DNA of 64,000 bases from SKVR01 sp046291875 (GCA_046291875.1 JBKBSF010000013.1:1-64000); one strand, 5' to 3'; counted from the first letter of the stretch, positions 35,365 to 45,877 are shown. The notes: generated from the sequence alone by a model not told the origin. Numbers and translations are program-made.

Positions 35365-38300
35365 TTACGATCCTTTCGGTAAGTCGCATAAATCTGTTTT
35401 GCACCACCAGCAGGTAGATACCTGATGGAAGACCCTGCAGATTACCCACCGAATGCTCAATTCTACCCTGGTCATCTGTAAGCAGTTTATCTGCCCGCAA
35501 TTGTCGTCCGTGCAAATCGTGCAGGGTGATCCAAACTTCCTGATGTGCATCAGAAGTGCTCAGCAAGACCACTACCCTGCCCTCTCTTACGGGATTGGGA
35601 AACACCTGCATCAAAGCCTGAACATCCTGCCTGATCTGAACAGCCACCATAGCAGAAACCACTGAGGTGCCGTCGAAATCGGTCTGGCGCAAACGGTAAT
35701 AGGAGATCCCTGTCAAAGGTTGTTCATCCACCAGGCTGTAGTGCCTGCGCTCACTGGTGGTTCCTGAGCCTGCAACAAAACCGATGGGTTCAAAAACTAC
35801 CCCGTCGCTGCTACGCTCCACGGTGAAGAAATCGTTGTTAAGCTCCGAGGCTGTGATCCACTGCACCCGCACCGCTTTGCCTTCAACCGTGGCACTGAAC
35901 GAAAGCAATTCGACCGGCAACGGATTGTTTTGCTGTGAATTCTGGTCGGAGCCAAAGGTGAACAGCCCTGTACCGGTGATCAAATTGGATTGAACCCAAC
36001 CACTTGTGGCTGAAGTTTGGGAAGATTCACTATACCCTTGATCAATCCATTTGTTGACATTGGTGTCGAAGCGTGACACCAGCAAAAACTGAGGATGGGT
36101 AACCCCACTGAACTCACTGTCTTCGAAGTACAGCCTGATCCTTCCGTTGGGGGTGCTTTTGGCTCCCACGCTCTCCAGGCTCCAGTACTCTTTGGAGCTA
36201 ACACGATAAATGGGAGATTCTCCTAAATCCCAGGAAGGATGGGTTTCTGCAAAATAGGCTGCCTCCAGGATGGTACCTGGAGCCATAGATCCTTCGGGCC
36301 TGAATTCCACTCTGCCCAAGCGGCCATCGTAACCCACCGGAAACACAAAACCACCGGTTCCTGCTTTTTGCAGCGGTCCCTGCACAAAACTTGTGGCAGA
36401 AGCACCTGAAACGCTGGCATTGTTGCCCAGCCGAAGCGTATGCAAAGGAGTGGTAAAAACCCGCCCTGAAACAAAATTCAATTGACTTTGGATCTCGGTG
36501 GTTCCTTCAATGATCACCCCCTGAGGGTTGGCTACAGAAAGGATATTCAACGCGCTGTTGCCCGTAAAAGCACCCTGTATACTTTGTGCTGTGGTCCCTT
36601 GCATGTAAATAACCGCATTGCCCGATTGGCCGGCCTCAAAAGTTGCACCCGCATCTTTGATCAGATCACCCCCAAGCCTGATGTAGTTTTGGTTGGACTG
36701 ATTATCAAGCGAGACATTGTTGCGAATTTCAAGATTGCTGTAGAGAGTAAGATCACGAGCAGGCAAAGTGCGGCGACCCGAACCACTGAATACCAGACGG
36801 TTTATCCCCTGCACATTGGGCCAGTAAGCAGGATCCATAGTATAATCCGTAGCAGTACCACCATACTCAACGGTCCCCTGGCCCGGGGCCAGCAATGCAT
36901 CGTACTTCCCGATGGGAAGAGTGGCACTTTCCAGGTAAAGCCGTCCATTGCCTGAAACCTCGCCCAGGTAGTGCCCCGAGGTAGTGCCCACATCAAGCGT
37001 GCCCTCAATTTCGGTTCTGTAGGCAATACGCGGATCGGAGCCGGTAGTCACAGTAGTTCCCGGAGCAATTTCAACAATCTGACCCAGGGGCCCGCCCGCC
37101 GGAACCGGATCCGAATTGGTCAGGTTGGTCCATAAACTACTATTGCCCCAGCTGCCGGAAGCTATACTACGAAACCGCAGTACAACATCAGGGATGCTGC
37201 GACCTGCGGTGTACTCCCCACTTATGGTATTGGTGGCAGACAGGTAGGGGTATTCGAAATAATTGTCATTTTCAAATAACAGACTTTCGGGCAGCTTAGA
37301 CCAGGCTTCATTGAGCAGTCGTGCAGGATAGTAATCCGACTCATTGCCGGTTACATCGGCCTGCAGGTAATGAAAACGCAATGTTGCCGCGAAATTTGAC
37401 ATATTCTGAGATACCAGTTTCCAGTAGCGGCCAAGGTTATCGGGCTCTGTAGCATTGGGGTGCTTGCTGTCTATCAGCTGCACATCCACCCAGGGAGTGG
37501 CAGGGTTTTGGGTAACCGAAAATTCCATGGGGGTATATTTACCCGTTACCCCCAGCGGAAGCAAAAAGTTGCCAATACCATTGATAAAATAGCGAACCCC
37601 GGCATCATTGATATTGCCATTGGAGCGTATCATCCGACTGAAAGAATAACCTGTTGAATCAAGGCTGTGGTTGGGCCCCAGCGTAAGCCGGAAACCCTGA
37701 ATGTCGAGAATTCCATTTTGAAAAACAAGGGTATTGTCCACAAACAGCGAATTCAGAAGGCGCACTCCGCTGGTATTGTTGATCACCATTCGGCCTACTG
37801 TGCCATTTCCGTTGATGGTTTGCAACTGGTTGCCGGAGAAAAGAAGCCCACCCACACTGGCGGAGCTGCTAATATGGGCAGCCTGGTTCATCAGATTGCC
37901 TTTGAGCTCTATCAGGTTTCCCTGGTCGTACAAATTGCCCGAAAGGATCTCCATATTTCCCTGAACCGTAAGATGACTGGTAAAAACATCATCCAGCAAC
38001 AGCTCTGTCTCAGGCTCAATCACCAGATTGTGAAAATCAACACTTCCGCTGATATGCTGCGAATTACCAGCCATGAAAACTTTCTTATCAGCCGAAGAGG
38101 TAAAGGTTCCTCGTCTGATCAGATCGCCCTGAAGGGTAAGATCCTGAACGTTGGTCTGGAAGGTGGTGCCGGTGGTGATCTCCAGATCGCCGGCAATGGT
38201 GAGGGGCCCTGCATATTGCCAAACCTCCAGCGTATTGCCTCCACCTTCCACTTTTACATGGGGCAAGGGCACTTTGGATTCGATTTTGAGAATTTGGTTC

Positions 38301-41300
38301 ACATTACCTACATCATTATAATTTAAAGACCCCAACCCCAGGTACAACCGGGCCTCCTCTCCGATCTCAAACTCCGAAGGATCGAGCAATAAAGTGGCCA
38401 TAAAATTATTGTTGTGACTTCTCACAATCCTGAGGTCTCCGCCCAGAAACCTGAATGAGCTACCCTCGCGGAATATCTCAAACACAGCTCGCGTATTCAC
38501 GGGGGCTGAGAACCGACCCACCGTTACAGATCCTCCCGTTTGCAGATACTTCAAAACACCGGTTTCGAATGTGCTTGAACTCCTCAACTGTGCAGCCACC
38601 ACAAGTTGGGCATCATCGTGCACCTCCAGGGTGGCCTGGCTGCCACTGCCGTATTCGATGTAGGAATTATCTGTCATCAAAAGTTTTCCTTCTCCTTCCA
38701 GGCGCAACAGCCCATCCAGCCTTATCCCTCCGTTTCCGGAAGCCCGGGCGGTTGCACCACTGAGAATCAGGCCTGCAGTGGAGGGAATGGCAAAAACGTT
38801 GTTAGCAGCACCAGCACTGTTCAACCACACCTCGATACCGCTTTGCTGTAGCTCCAGGGTGCCGTTTAGCAACGTTATGGGTTTCACGGATCCGCTGGCA
38901 TCATTCCACAGGTCGAAATCGCTGACAAAAGCAAAGGTATGGGCCTGGGTAGTGCCCTTGTTCATTATCAGACGGTAAAAGCCTGGCTTATTGCCACTGA
39001 TACGCTCATACACGTTATCGGAGTTTCCTGTAAGTTCAAGTGCAACCCTGGTATGGCCGGGATTTGCCGTACGGAAAAGGTTAATGCTTCCATCGAATTG
39101 CAGAATATCTCCCCCCACCCGCAACACGTGGTTGAGAGTGCTGGCTGCATTCTCTGCATACAGCTCACTGGAAGCGGTCTCTACAAGCACATTGCCCCTG
39201 ACATCAAGGGTGCGTGGTTGCCCCAGGGCTGCAAAGCGCAGCCTGCCCCAGCGTGTTGGTTGTTCTCCCAGCCGAAGGTTGCCCAGGATGGTAAGTTCTG
39301 CCCCCGGAGCCTGCGAGAGGCGCACCTCGATGCTGCGTGTTACCCAGAAATTGCCCTTTACCAGTATGGGCTGGTCGGGCAATGTAAAAAATGCAGGTGT
39401 ATCATTGGTACTCTCCAATCGAACATTGGGAAAAACGGTGATCTGGCTGGGTAGTGTAAACACTCCATTGGGGGTTTCGGACTGGAACACAAACTCCGAT
39501 CCTGCCCCCTCTGAAAATTCGCCAAAATCGCCGCTGATTACCGGGGTTTGGCTACCCAGCATCAGGGCAACGCGCCCCTCGCCCGCTACATTACCCAGGT
39601 TTACTTGCGTATTATGGTCGCGGATGTACAGCCAGGGGTAGTTGTCTCCATTGTTTACAAAAGTAACCCCACCCACTTGCACATCATAATTGCCAATCTG
39701 AACCTTGTGTGATCCCGTAGGCTCAAAGCCGATGCGAACCAGGTCGCCAGGCCCGGGAATGGCACCTCCTGTGTCGGCATCCCCGGTATGGCTGGCAAAC
39801 GACCATGTATTGGGCTGATTCCACTGCTTCGGGGTCCAGTCTGTGGTTTCCCGGCTGAAGAACTCCCGGACCTTACCCACAAATTTATCCTCTTGCGCTG
39901 CGGTATATTCTCCTATTTCAAGAGAAAAACCCTCTCCATTGCCATCAAACACTACCAGATTCTCATCCTGATCAAAATTTTTCTCATTTTCGTGTGAACG
40001 TTCAAGGTTTACAATCTTCCCGGGCACGAAAGGCTCCGGAAGGGGTAGCGGTGGAAGATCATCGGGATCGAAGGTAAAACTGTAACGATCCACTGTCGGC
40101 AGATGGGTTACTTCGCTGTGGCGTATGCGCCAGTAATAGCGCAAGGCCGAATCGGGTAAGGCGTTGGCCAAAGTAGGCAATTCCATGGCCACCGGGTTCA
40201 TTTGCACATAAACCGGCTCCGATACATTGCTGAAAGATGCTTCCAGAGGAGTGTAACGGGGATTGTCGTTGGCGGTGGTTCCCATGGGGAACAGCAGATC
40301 ACCATCAGAGGAGAGCCTTCGGATCAGCCCTGCATCGGAGTGATTTCCGGCAGTGGCAATCATTTTATCCTTCGAGAACCCGCTTCCTTGCAGCCCATCA
40401 TTGAGGGTTATACCAAATTGCTGCAGATCAAATACCCCCTGGGTGAGAATAAGATTTTGAATCTGGGGGATGGAGTTGTCGTAGAGCCGAACGCCATGAC
40501 TGTTATTGATCTCCAATCGCCCCACAGCGCTGTGGGAATTGTCTATCGGTACCCGTATCTGCTGGAGAGCGGTCCCCTGCATGACCAGGCGACCAGGTTC
40601 TACCGTGGGCCCTAAAACTGAACCCAGGAAAAGATCACCGGTAAGCACCAAAGGATGCATTTGGTAATTGAGAATACCCTGCTCCAGTTGCAACAGGCGG
40701 GTAACTCTGAAAATCTCTGTTGCAAGTAATCTGTCAACACTCTGAAATGCAAGAAAGTGATCGGGTTCTGCCTTATTCACCGAAAGGGTATCCACCTCGA
40801 ACAGGCTTGTTGCACTTTGAATATCAAACACCCCTGAGCGGTCGCCCACAAAAGCCAGGTGCGATCCGGCTCCCAAAAAACCGGCACCATCCTGTATCTC
40901 AAAATCTCCATGGATCAGAGTCCTGTTGCCATTGAGGTTCAACCGGGCAGGGGTAGTGCCTCCCAAAATAGTAAGTTTATTGAGCACCTGCAACGGCCGG
41001 GCAGGTTGGGCAGGCACCGGCCCCCCTCCCGGATGGGCTGCCAATCGAAACTCCGGGTTAGTTGTGGTAGATCGCTCCAGTATCAGATTGTAAAAAGGAG
41101 CCGTGGAGTTGATGATGAAATTCTTGTTGGGTCTGTCCAGAATACATCGTACTGTACCCTCCTCCACTGTGATGTTGTCTTTATCAGCAGCTATCAGAAT
41201 GCCACCACTATCGCCCGAACCTCCACTTTTGGGATTGGAAATAATCAAGTCACCCCCGGTCATGGTAAAGCTGTTGGTGGGATAGGGCAGACTGAACCGA

Positions 41301-43897
41301 TAGTGATTACTCTCACCATTAGGGCCATTGACTCTCAACGTTCCACCGGTTTGCACATAGGCTCCGCGATGCACACCAGATATTATAGATGTTCTCACTA
41401 TGTGTGCTTGCCCATTTCCTCCGTTGACCCGAAAAGTACCAAACTCACGAATGGTAACCCCCTCATTGCCAAAAGCCAGGAGTTCCCCATTGTTGAGAGT
41501 AAGCCGGCCATACACTACGATGGCAAGGATAGTATTTGAGGGAGCCAGCAACCGGCCTCCGTCAACAATGATCTGGGCATCGCGGTCAATATTGTAGTTT
41601 TGATTGGAACCGGATCTCAGCTGAGGTATCTCAATATGATCGCCGATCACTACTGTGCCGGCCAAAAGCCCCAATGCATTGGGATTGGTAATATTGGGAG
41701 GGTTTTCTGATTGTGCAAAATTATTTCTACCCAGAAGCCGGAACTTACCAGGGGCATCGGCCCGCAGGGTGAGTGCCCATTTGTCATTCACCCCTTTATC
41801 GATCTCGATGCGGTAAAAGTCGGTGGGAGCATTGATAAGTGCCAGCTGATGCTGCGAGGGGTGGTTGAAGATTACATCTGCATAGCCGTCGGTGGGAGTT
41901 GTGGTATAGTTGGGACCATCAAGATTACAAAACCGGCTCTCGCCGTTGGCCGTAAAATTGCCCCGTATGGTAACAAAATGGCGCGCATCGCCCTCGCCGG
42001 TGGAGAGCCTTGCCTGATTTCCGTTCGGTACACTGGACGCAACCCGCATATTGCCACTCACCCAGATGCTGCGCGACACAGCACTTGTATTGTTGTTGAT
42101 GATGAAGTGTCCGCGATCGATGTGGAAATTTCCTTGTACCGTAAGATCTGCCAACAGAGTAAGGTTTTGCGAAACCGATGAAAGATTGATGGTGAGATGA
42201 TTGAACTGCCTTGAGGTTTCGAAGCTGTAACTGCCGGTGCCATAGTACTCTGTGGTGCCACCACCTGCCGAAACAAACTGGCTGGCATTGCCCTCGGGGA
42301 AATAATCGCCGTTGATCCGTATCAACCCCTGCCCCCTCAGGGTCTGCCACAGATGCCCGCGTGTGGTGCCAATATTGAGTATCCCCCCTGCTCTGATATC
42401 CAGATCGTTGTTGAGCAAATCATGAGTATCCACAGTAATGGTATGGGCATTCTGGATCACAATGTTATCAAATTGGCGGGTAATGGAGGCTGCAGGGTTG
42501 CCTGTCTGGCCAAACTGGTTGCGCCATGTGTTGGGATCAGTCCAGTTGCCTGATTGGAAAGAGGTCCATGTTTTAGGGATATACTCCTCTGCACTGCCGG
42601 TAAAACGCCCCACGGTATAATAACCGGTACTGAAAAACTCATTGGGTAGGTTAAAGGTAACCCGATCGCCGGCAACACTGGCAAAAACACCTGGTATCAG
42701 ATCAAATTGAGGAGAAGCCGGGTTAGGTTTGTAAAGCAGTACATACAGGGTATTGGCATCGGGTGTCAATTGGGCCTCGGCAAAATCAAAACCTATGCTG
42801 ATGGGAGTATTACCGGCACCTTCCACGCCATTTTCGCGGCGCTCAATGCGCCACGTGCGATCCCATCGCTGGTCCACATCCGCCAGCGAAGAAATATCCG
42901 AAGGGCTCACCAGGGCATGAGGGGTACCATCGTGGCCGGCAAAAACAAACTCGTTGATGCCATCGAAACCATTGTTCCATTCGGAGAGGTAGAGGGCACC
43001 TGCATTGCCGAGATTTGCAACATGTTTCTCTGAACTGTTGGCACTCCCCACTCCGGTGATATCATGGACAAAGGGAGCTGAAAAACCACCCAACTGATAA
43101 TTGCCGGCCAATTCGGTTGCTAAACCGTATTTATGCGCAAGGATATTCTCAAGGATTAGCATTTGCGCCCTGTTGAGAGATTGACGCAGGATGATAACCT
43201 CCGCAATGTCACCTTGAAAATACCTGCTATCACCGATATGCAGCCTCCCCACAAGCAATGGATTATTGTTGGTTGGCACAGCGGGCGAACTAACAGAAGA
43301 AGCTAAAACACTCCCATTTCGCGAAACGGATCGATCCTCATTTTGCCTGCTCCTTGCTGAAAGAATATAATTATTGTTGGAAGGCAAGGTATTATTTGGA
43401 CTGTTTACACGTGTGGCTGTACCTACATCCAAAGAAAGTTTATTATCCCAGATGAAAAAGGAATAAGATACGGCATTTCCCACACCTGTTCTTTTGGAAA
43501 GCAATGCCCTTGCATCATTGTGGGCTGTGGGACGGGCAACAACCAGAAGGGTAATCTCGGATGTTCCATCCAGAGAAGGATGGTTGTTGATCTGAAGAAA
43601 CTTGCCGGTACCGTCAAATCTTACTACAGGCCTTCCTCCGAAGCCATTTTGTATAAAAACAGGTCTTATGGCAGCATCCGTTTGAACTGCATTGTTTGCC
43701 AGACCGCTAAGATCTTGCCAGTTATCAACAGGATCATTGGTGTTTAAGGATAAAGAACCCGCATCCAGCCAAAGTGCTTTTACGGAATTGTCATAAACCC
43801 CGCCATATCCGGAAGATTGGGCCAGGGAAAGGGAAGAAAAGCCAAGAAGGACACAGAGTGCTGTGAGAATATGCTTTGGAAAGTAAGACTGTTTCAT
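35357..43897 (-). CDS. Giant T9SS cargo protein (adhesin-like), type A sorting domain
   Basis: This 2846-residue secreted protein has a signal peptide (about 1-27, ending SLAQ). A lectin/LamG-like domain (about 40-240, with a VRFDGTG segment and a final LAHKYGL) comes first, then a beta-rich module (about 245-440). A very long series of short beta-solenoid-like repeats (about 450-2640), each with a strand, GN or GD turn and hydrophobic strand, follows. Near 2664-2760 a fibronectin-like module has ELNNDFFTVERS, and the sorting domain (about 2762-2846) begins VFPNPVREG and ends RLTERIVIR. It is probably a surface fibre or adhesin; ligand unknown. The ATG at 43897 is chosen over 43921 because it leads directly into the signal peptide. 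Confidence 0.85.
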   Translation of the reverse strand: MKQSYFPKHILTALCVLLGFSSLSLAQSSGYGGVYDNSVKALWLDAGSLSLNTNDPVDNWQDLSGLANNAVQTDAAIRPVFIQNGFGGRPVVRFDGTGKFLQINNHPSLDGTSEITLLVVARPTAHNDARALLSKRTGVGNAVSYSFFIWDNKLSLDVGTATRVNSPNNTLPSNNNYILSARSRQNEDRSVSRNGSVLASSVSSPAVPTNNNPLLVGRLHIGDSRYFQGDIAEVIILRQSLNRAQMLILENILAHKYGLATELAGNYQLGGFSAPFVHDITGVGSANSSEKHVANLGNAGALYLSEWNNGFDGINEFVFAGHDGTPHALVSPSDISSLADVDQRWDRTWRIERRENGVEGAGNTPISIGFDFAEAQLTPDANTLYVLLYKPNPASPQFDLIPGVFASVAGDRVTFNLPNEFFSTGYYTVGRFTGSAEEYIPKTWTSFQSGNWTDPNTWRNQFGQTGNPAASITRQFDNIVIQNAHTITVDTHDLLNNDLDIRAGGILNIGTTRGHLWQTLRGQGLIRINGDYFPEGNASQFVSAGGGTTEYYGTGSYSFETSRQFNHLTINLSSVSQNLTLLADLTVQGNFHIDRGHFIINNNTSAVSRSIWVSGNMRVASSVPNGNQARLSTGEGDARHFVTIRGNFTANGESRFCNLDGPNYTTTPTDGYADVIFNHPSQHQLALINAPTDFYRIEIDKGVNDKWALTLRADAPGKFRLLGRNNFAQSENPPNITNPNALGLLAGTVVIGDHIEIPQLRSGSNQNYNIDRDAQIIVDGGRLLAPSNTILAIVVYGRLTLNNGELLAFGNEGVTIREFGTFRVNGGNGQAHIVRTSIISGVHRGAYVQTGGTLRVNGPNGESNHYRFSLPYPTNSFTMTGGDLIISNPKSGGSGDSGGILIAADKDNITVEEGTVRCILDRPNKNFIINSTAPFYNLILERSTTTNPEFRLAAHPGGGPVPAQPARPLQVLNKLTILGGTTPARLNLNGNRTLIHGDFEIQDGAGFLGAGSHLAFVGDRSGVFDIQSATSLFEVDTLSVNKAEPDHFLAFQSVDRLLATEIFRVTRLLQLEQGILNYQMHPLVLTGDLFLGSVLGPTVEPGRLVMQGTALQQIRVPIDNSHSAVGRLEINNSHGVRLYDNSIPQIQNLILTQGVFDLQQFGITLNDGLQGSGFSKDKMIATAGNHSDAGLIRRLSSDGDLLFPMGTTANDNPRYTPLEASFSNVSEPVYVQMNPVAMELPTLANALPDSALRYYWRIRHSEVTHLPTVDRYSFTFDPDDLPPLPLPEPFVPGKIVNLERSHENEKNFDQDENLVVFDGNGEGFSLEIGEYTAAQEDKFVGKVREFFSRETTDWTPKQWNQPNTWSFASHTGDADTGGAIPGPGDLVRIGFEPTGSHKVQIGNYDVQVGGVTFVNNGDNYPWLYIRDHNTQVNLGNVAGEGRVALMLGSQTPVISGDFGEFSEGAGSEFVFQSETPNGVFTLPSQITVFPNVRLESTNDTPAFFTLPDQPILVKGNFWVTRSIEVRLSQAPGAELTILGNLRLGEQPTRWGRLRFAALGQPRTLDVRGNVLVETASSELYAENAASTLNHVLRVGGDILQFDGSINLFRTANPGHTRVALELTGNSDNVYERISGNKPGFYRLIMNKGTTQAHTFAFVSDFDLWNDASGSVKPITLLNGTLELQQSGIEVWLNSAGAANNVFAIPSTAGLILSGATARASGNGGIRLDGLLRLEGEGKLLMTDNSYIEYGSGSQATLEVHDDAQLVVAAQLRSSSTFETGVLKYLQTGGSVTVGRFSAPVNTRAVFEIFREGSSFRFLGGDLRIVRSHNNNFMATLLLDPSEFEIGEEARLYLGLGSLNYNDVGNVNQILKIESKVPLPHVKVEGGGNTLEVWQYAGPLTIAGDLEITTGTTFQTNVQDLTLQGDLIRRGTFTSSADKKVFMAGNSQHISGSVDFHNLVIEPETELLLDDVFTSHLTVQGNMEILSGNLYDQGNLIELKGNLMNQAAHISSSASVGGLLFSGNQLQTINGNGTVGRMVINNTSGVRLLNSLFVDNTLVFQNGILDIQGFRLTLGPNHSLDSTGYSFSRMIRSNGNINDAGVRYFINGIGNFLLPLGVTGKYTPMEFSVTQNPATPWVDVQLIDSKHPNATEPDNLGRYWKLVSQNMSNFAATLRFHYLQADVTGNESDYYPARLLNEAWSKLPESLLFENDNYFEYPYLSATNTISGEYTAGRSIPDVVLRFRSIASGSWGNSSLWTNLTNSDPVPAGGPLGQIVEIAPGTTVTTGSDPRIAYRTEIEGTLDVGTTSGHYLGEVSGNGRLYLESATLPIGKYDALLAPGQGTVEYGGTATDYTMDPAYWPNVQGINRLVFSGSGRRTLPARDLTLYSNLEIRNNVSLDNQSNQNYIRLGGDLIKDAGATFEAGQSGNAVIYMQGTTAQSIQGAFTGNSALNILSVANPQGVIIEGTTEIQSQLNFVSGRVFTTPLHTLRLGNNASVSGASATSFVQGPLQKAGTGGFVFPVGYDGRLGRVEFRPEGSMAPGTILEAAYFAETHPSWDLGESPIYRVSSKEYWSLESVGAKSTPNGRIRLYFEDSEFSGVTHPQFLLVSRFDTNVNKWIDQGYSESSQTSATSGWVQSNLITGTGLFTFGSDQNSQQNNPLPVELLSFSATVEGKAVRVQWITASELNNDFFTVERSSDGVVFEPIGFVAGSGTTSERRHYSLVDEQPLTGISYYRLRQTDFDGTSVVSAMVAVQIRQDVQALMQVFPNPVREGRVVVLLSTSDAHQEVWITLHDLHGRQLRADKLLTDDQGRIEHSVGNLQGLPSGIYLLVVQNRFMRLTERIVIR

Positions 43898-44047
43898 GGG
43901 GCCGGATTTTAAAAATACCAAACATCAAAAGTGCTAGATTAACCGATATTTTTTCCCCATAAAAGTACTTTTCCGCTTTGGCATTCTCAACTCGTATAAA
44001 CCCTTAAATCAACATACAGATACATACGGGTTTATCCGTAGGAACAT

Positions 44048-44077
44048 AAAAAAAAGAGCTGAAGAATCAGCTCTTTT
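44048..44077 (-). terminator. Terminator of the T9SS gene at 44113-45573
   Basis: Arms AAAAGAGCTGA and TCAGCTCTTTT around a 4-base loop, with a T-run on the minus strand. It separates this gene from the giant cargo gene downstream. Confidence 0.75.
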
Positions 44078-44112
44078 CTGCAATGTTTAAGTAATTAGTG
44101 AAAAAGGGTATT

Positions 44113-45573
44113 TTAGCGGGCCATGATCTTTTTCTCATCATAAGAGAAGCCATTGCTGAGGCGAATAACCCATACCTCACCCGCAATATTCTGAGCAAGA
44201 TCCACGCGAATCTGCTGTATAGGATCGGCTGCGGAAAGATTTCCGTTGTAAAGGATTCTTCCCTGCAGGTTGGCAACGATCAGTTGTGCCGTTTCGTCCT
44301 GATTGTTGATCCAGATCGTAAGTCTGTTGTTGTGTGTTTCCACCTGCAGTATCTCTGCCTGGCTGCGCGCACCACTGAGCGAAACGGCCACGGGAGCAAA
44401 ATACTCAAACTGTCCGTCGAAATCGGTTTGCTTCAGTCGGTAGTAGACAATACCTTCCAGAGGGTTGCTGTCTGTATAGGCATACCGAAGGGTTTGGCTG
44501 GAATTACCGGCACCGGTTTCATAGCCGATGATTTGCCAGTTGTGCCCGTCGGAGCTTCTTTCGATGGTAAAGAAATCGTTGTTGATCTCAGTGGCTGTAG
44601 CCCACTCCAGAGCTACCTGGCTTCGCTCAGCCCTGGCGTTGAAATAGAGCAAGTCGATGGGCAGAGGGTTGTTTTCGAAACTTACCGAAACACCTGGAGA
44701 TTTAACGCCATTGGCATATACTGCACTTACTTCATAAACAGGATTGGAAGCTGCTGTCAAATCTCCTGTATTGTCTGTCCAGGAAAAAGCCTGATCTGAC
44801 TTAGGAATGCCAACCGTTGCAACCTTTACATTACCTCCCAGAGTTCTTTTCACCTCAAAATGAACTGCACCACAACTGATATTATAGAGCCAGTTCAATG
44901 TAACAGCATATACAGATGCATTGAAATCAACATCGGCTGTAAGCCCGAAAGGAGGACAATACTTAGGAGAATTGCCGGTAACATTTACAGAGTCTCCATT
45001 ATTAGGGTTAATATTAATACCAGAACCTATTTCGCCATCCACTTCGAGAGTTCCAGTACCGTGAATAGTGCCAAGTCCGGTGAGGTTTCCAGTTATTTCA
45101 GCTATACCATCTATGGTTAATTGAGCTGCCTGGTTATCATTGTTTGCATTAATAACAACATTACCCTCAATAACAAAACTTGCTCCTTCATGTACAATAA
45201 CCACAAAGCTCTGATTAACCTGAACATTACCCTTGATCCGCAAAGAACTACCTGAAAATATCTCGATGGATATGTTATTCCCTACAGTGAGGCCGGTATT
45301 CTTCACAACGTGGTGACCTGTAACATTGCCAGCACCAATAAACATCTGATCATTCTGATTGATACTTGGCTGACCCGTAAAATTAGTATTCCAATTGTTG
45401 TTGGAGTTGCTCCGGGTATCCCATATGCTATTTTCCCAGGCTTTGGGAGTACCATCAGCCCAGATAGTAGTATGTTTGGTTCGGAATTGGGTTGCAAATG
45501 CACTCCCCGAGTAGGTGCCAATAATCAAGATGATAATTAATGCAAAATTTGTAATCGTAAAACCCTTTTTCAT
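44113..45573 (-). CDS. Secreted beta-solenoid protein with T9SS-type C-terminal module
   Basis: This 486-residue protein has a signal peptide (about 1-27), short beta repeats (about 60-200) like those of the giant neighbour, and a middle Ig-like domain with paired Cys. A fibronectin-like module (about 310-405) carries EINNDFFTIERS. The final 80 residues have the strand pattern of a type A sorting domain (IVANLQGRILYNG, ending SYDEKKIMAR), but the usual PNP opening is missing, so secretion by T9SS is likely but less certain. It is separated from the giant gene by a terminator, so it is a separate transcript. An inverted repeat and -7 element lie upstream. Confidence 0.75.
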   Translation of the reverse strand: MKKGFTITNFALIIILIIGTYSGSAFATQFRTKHTTIWADGTPKAWENSIWDTRSNSNNNWNTNFTGQPSINQNDQMFIGAGNVTGHHVVKNTGLTVGNNISIEIFSGSSLRIKGNVQVNQSFVVIVHEGASFVIEGNVVINANNDNQAAQLTIDGIAEITGNLTGLGTIHGTGTLEVDGEIGSGININPNNGDSVNVTGNSPKYCPPFGLTADVDFNASVYAVTLNWLYNISCGAVHFEVKRTLGGNVKVATVGIPKSDQAFSWTDNTGDLTAASNPVYEVSAVYANGVKSPGVSVSFENNPLPIDLLYFNARAERSQVALEWATATEINNDFFTIERSSDGHNWQIIGYETGAGNSSQTLRYAYTDSNPLEGIVYYRLKQTDFDGQFEYFAPVAVSLSGARSQAEILQVETHNNRLTIWINNQDETAQLIVANLQGRILYNGNLSAADPIQQIRVDLAQNIAGEVWVIRLSNGFSYDEKKIMAR

Positions 45574-45688
45574 AGTTTTTTATAAAACTTTATTTACTTT
45601 TTCACTTTTTCATTTACCCTTTTCAGGAGAAAATGCGCAAGATGTGTTGCTGTTTTTCAGTGCACAACCTTATTGCAATTCACCCACA

Positions 45689-45696
45689 CAAAATTA
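45689..45696 (-). promoter_or_regulatory. -7 element for the T9SS-type gene 44113-45573
   Basis: The minus strand reads TAATTTTG, an exact -7 match. The palindrome at 45719-45736 takes the place where a -33 box would be expected. Confidence 0.4.
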
Positions 45697-45718
45697 CGAA
45701 TATTCACCTAGGCCCATC

Positions 45719-45736
45719 ATAGGTATTTATACCTAT
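45719..45736. promoter_or_regulatory. Perfect inverted repeat, operator-like
   Basis: ATAGGTAT-TT-ATACCTAT is a perfect 8-bp inverted repeat with a 2-base spacer. It sits 22 bases upstream of the minus-strand -7 element. The dyad size suits a dimeric transcription factor; the regulator is unknown. Confidence 0.45.
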
Positions 45737-45825
45737 AGGCAATTAAAAACATACAACAATACACAAAGGCACGGTGCTGGCCCCTGGCAGGCGCAAAAAA
45801 GTTATCAACAATCATAAAAAACCTG

Positions 45826-45833
45826 TAATTTTG
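45826..45833 (+). promoter_or_regulatory. -7 promoter element of mutS2
   Basis: TAATTTTG is an exact -7 match, 45 bases before the ATG at 45878. No clear -33 TTTG was found. Confidence 0.5.
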
Positions 45834-45877
45834 TCTTTGCTGGCACATCCACACATCCCGATAACCCAACCTAATCA

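Larger units (their letters stand above)
45574..45877. other. 304-base divergent intergenic region
   Basis: This region lies between the T9SS-type gene (minus) and mutS2 (plus). It contains the palindrome at 45719-45736, a minus-strand -7 element at 45689-45696 and a plus-strand -7 element at 45826-45833. No gene was seen. Confidence 0.6.

Noticed and set aside
36482..41539. Multiple plus-strand open frames of 150-226 codons
   Set aside because: They mirror the codon pattern of the giant T9SS gene on the minus strand and have no start context or motifs.
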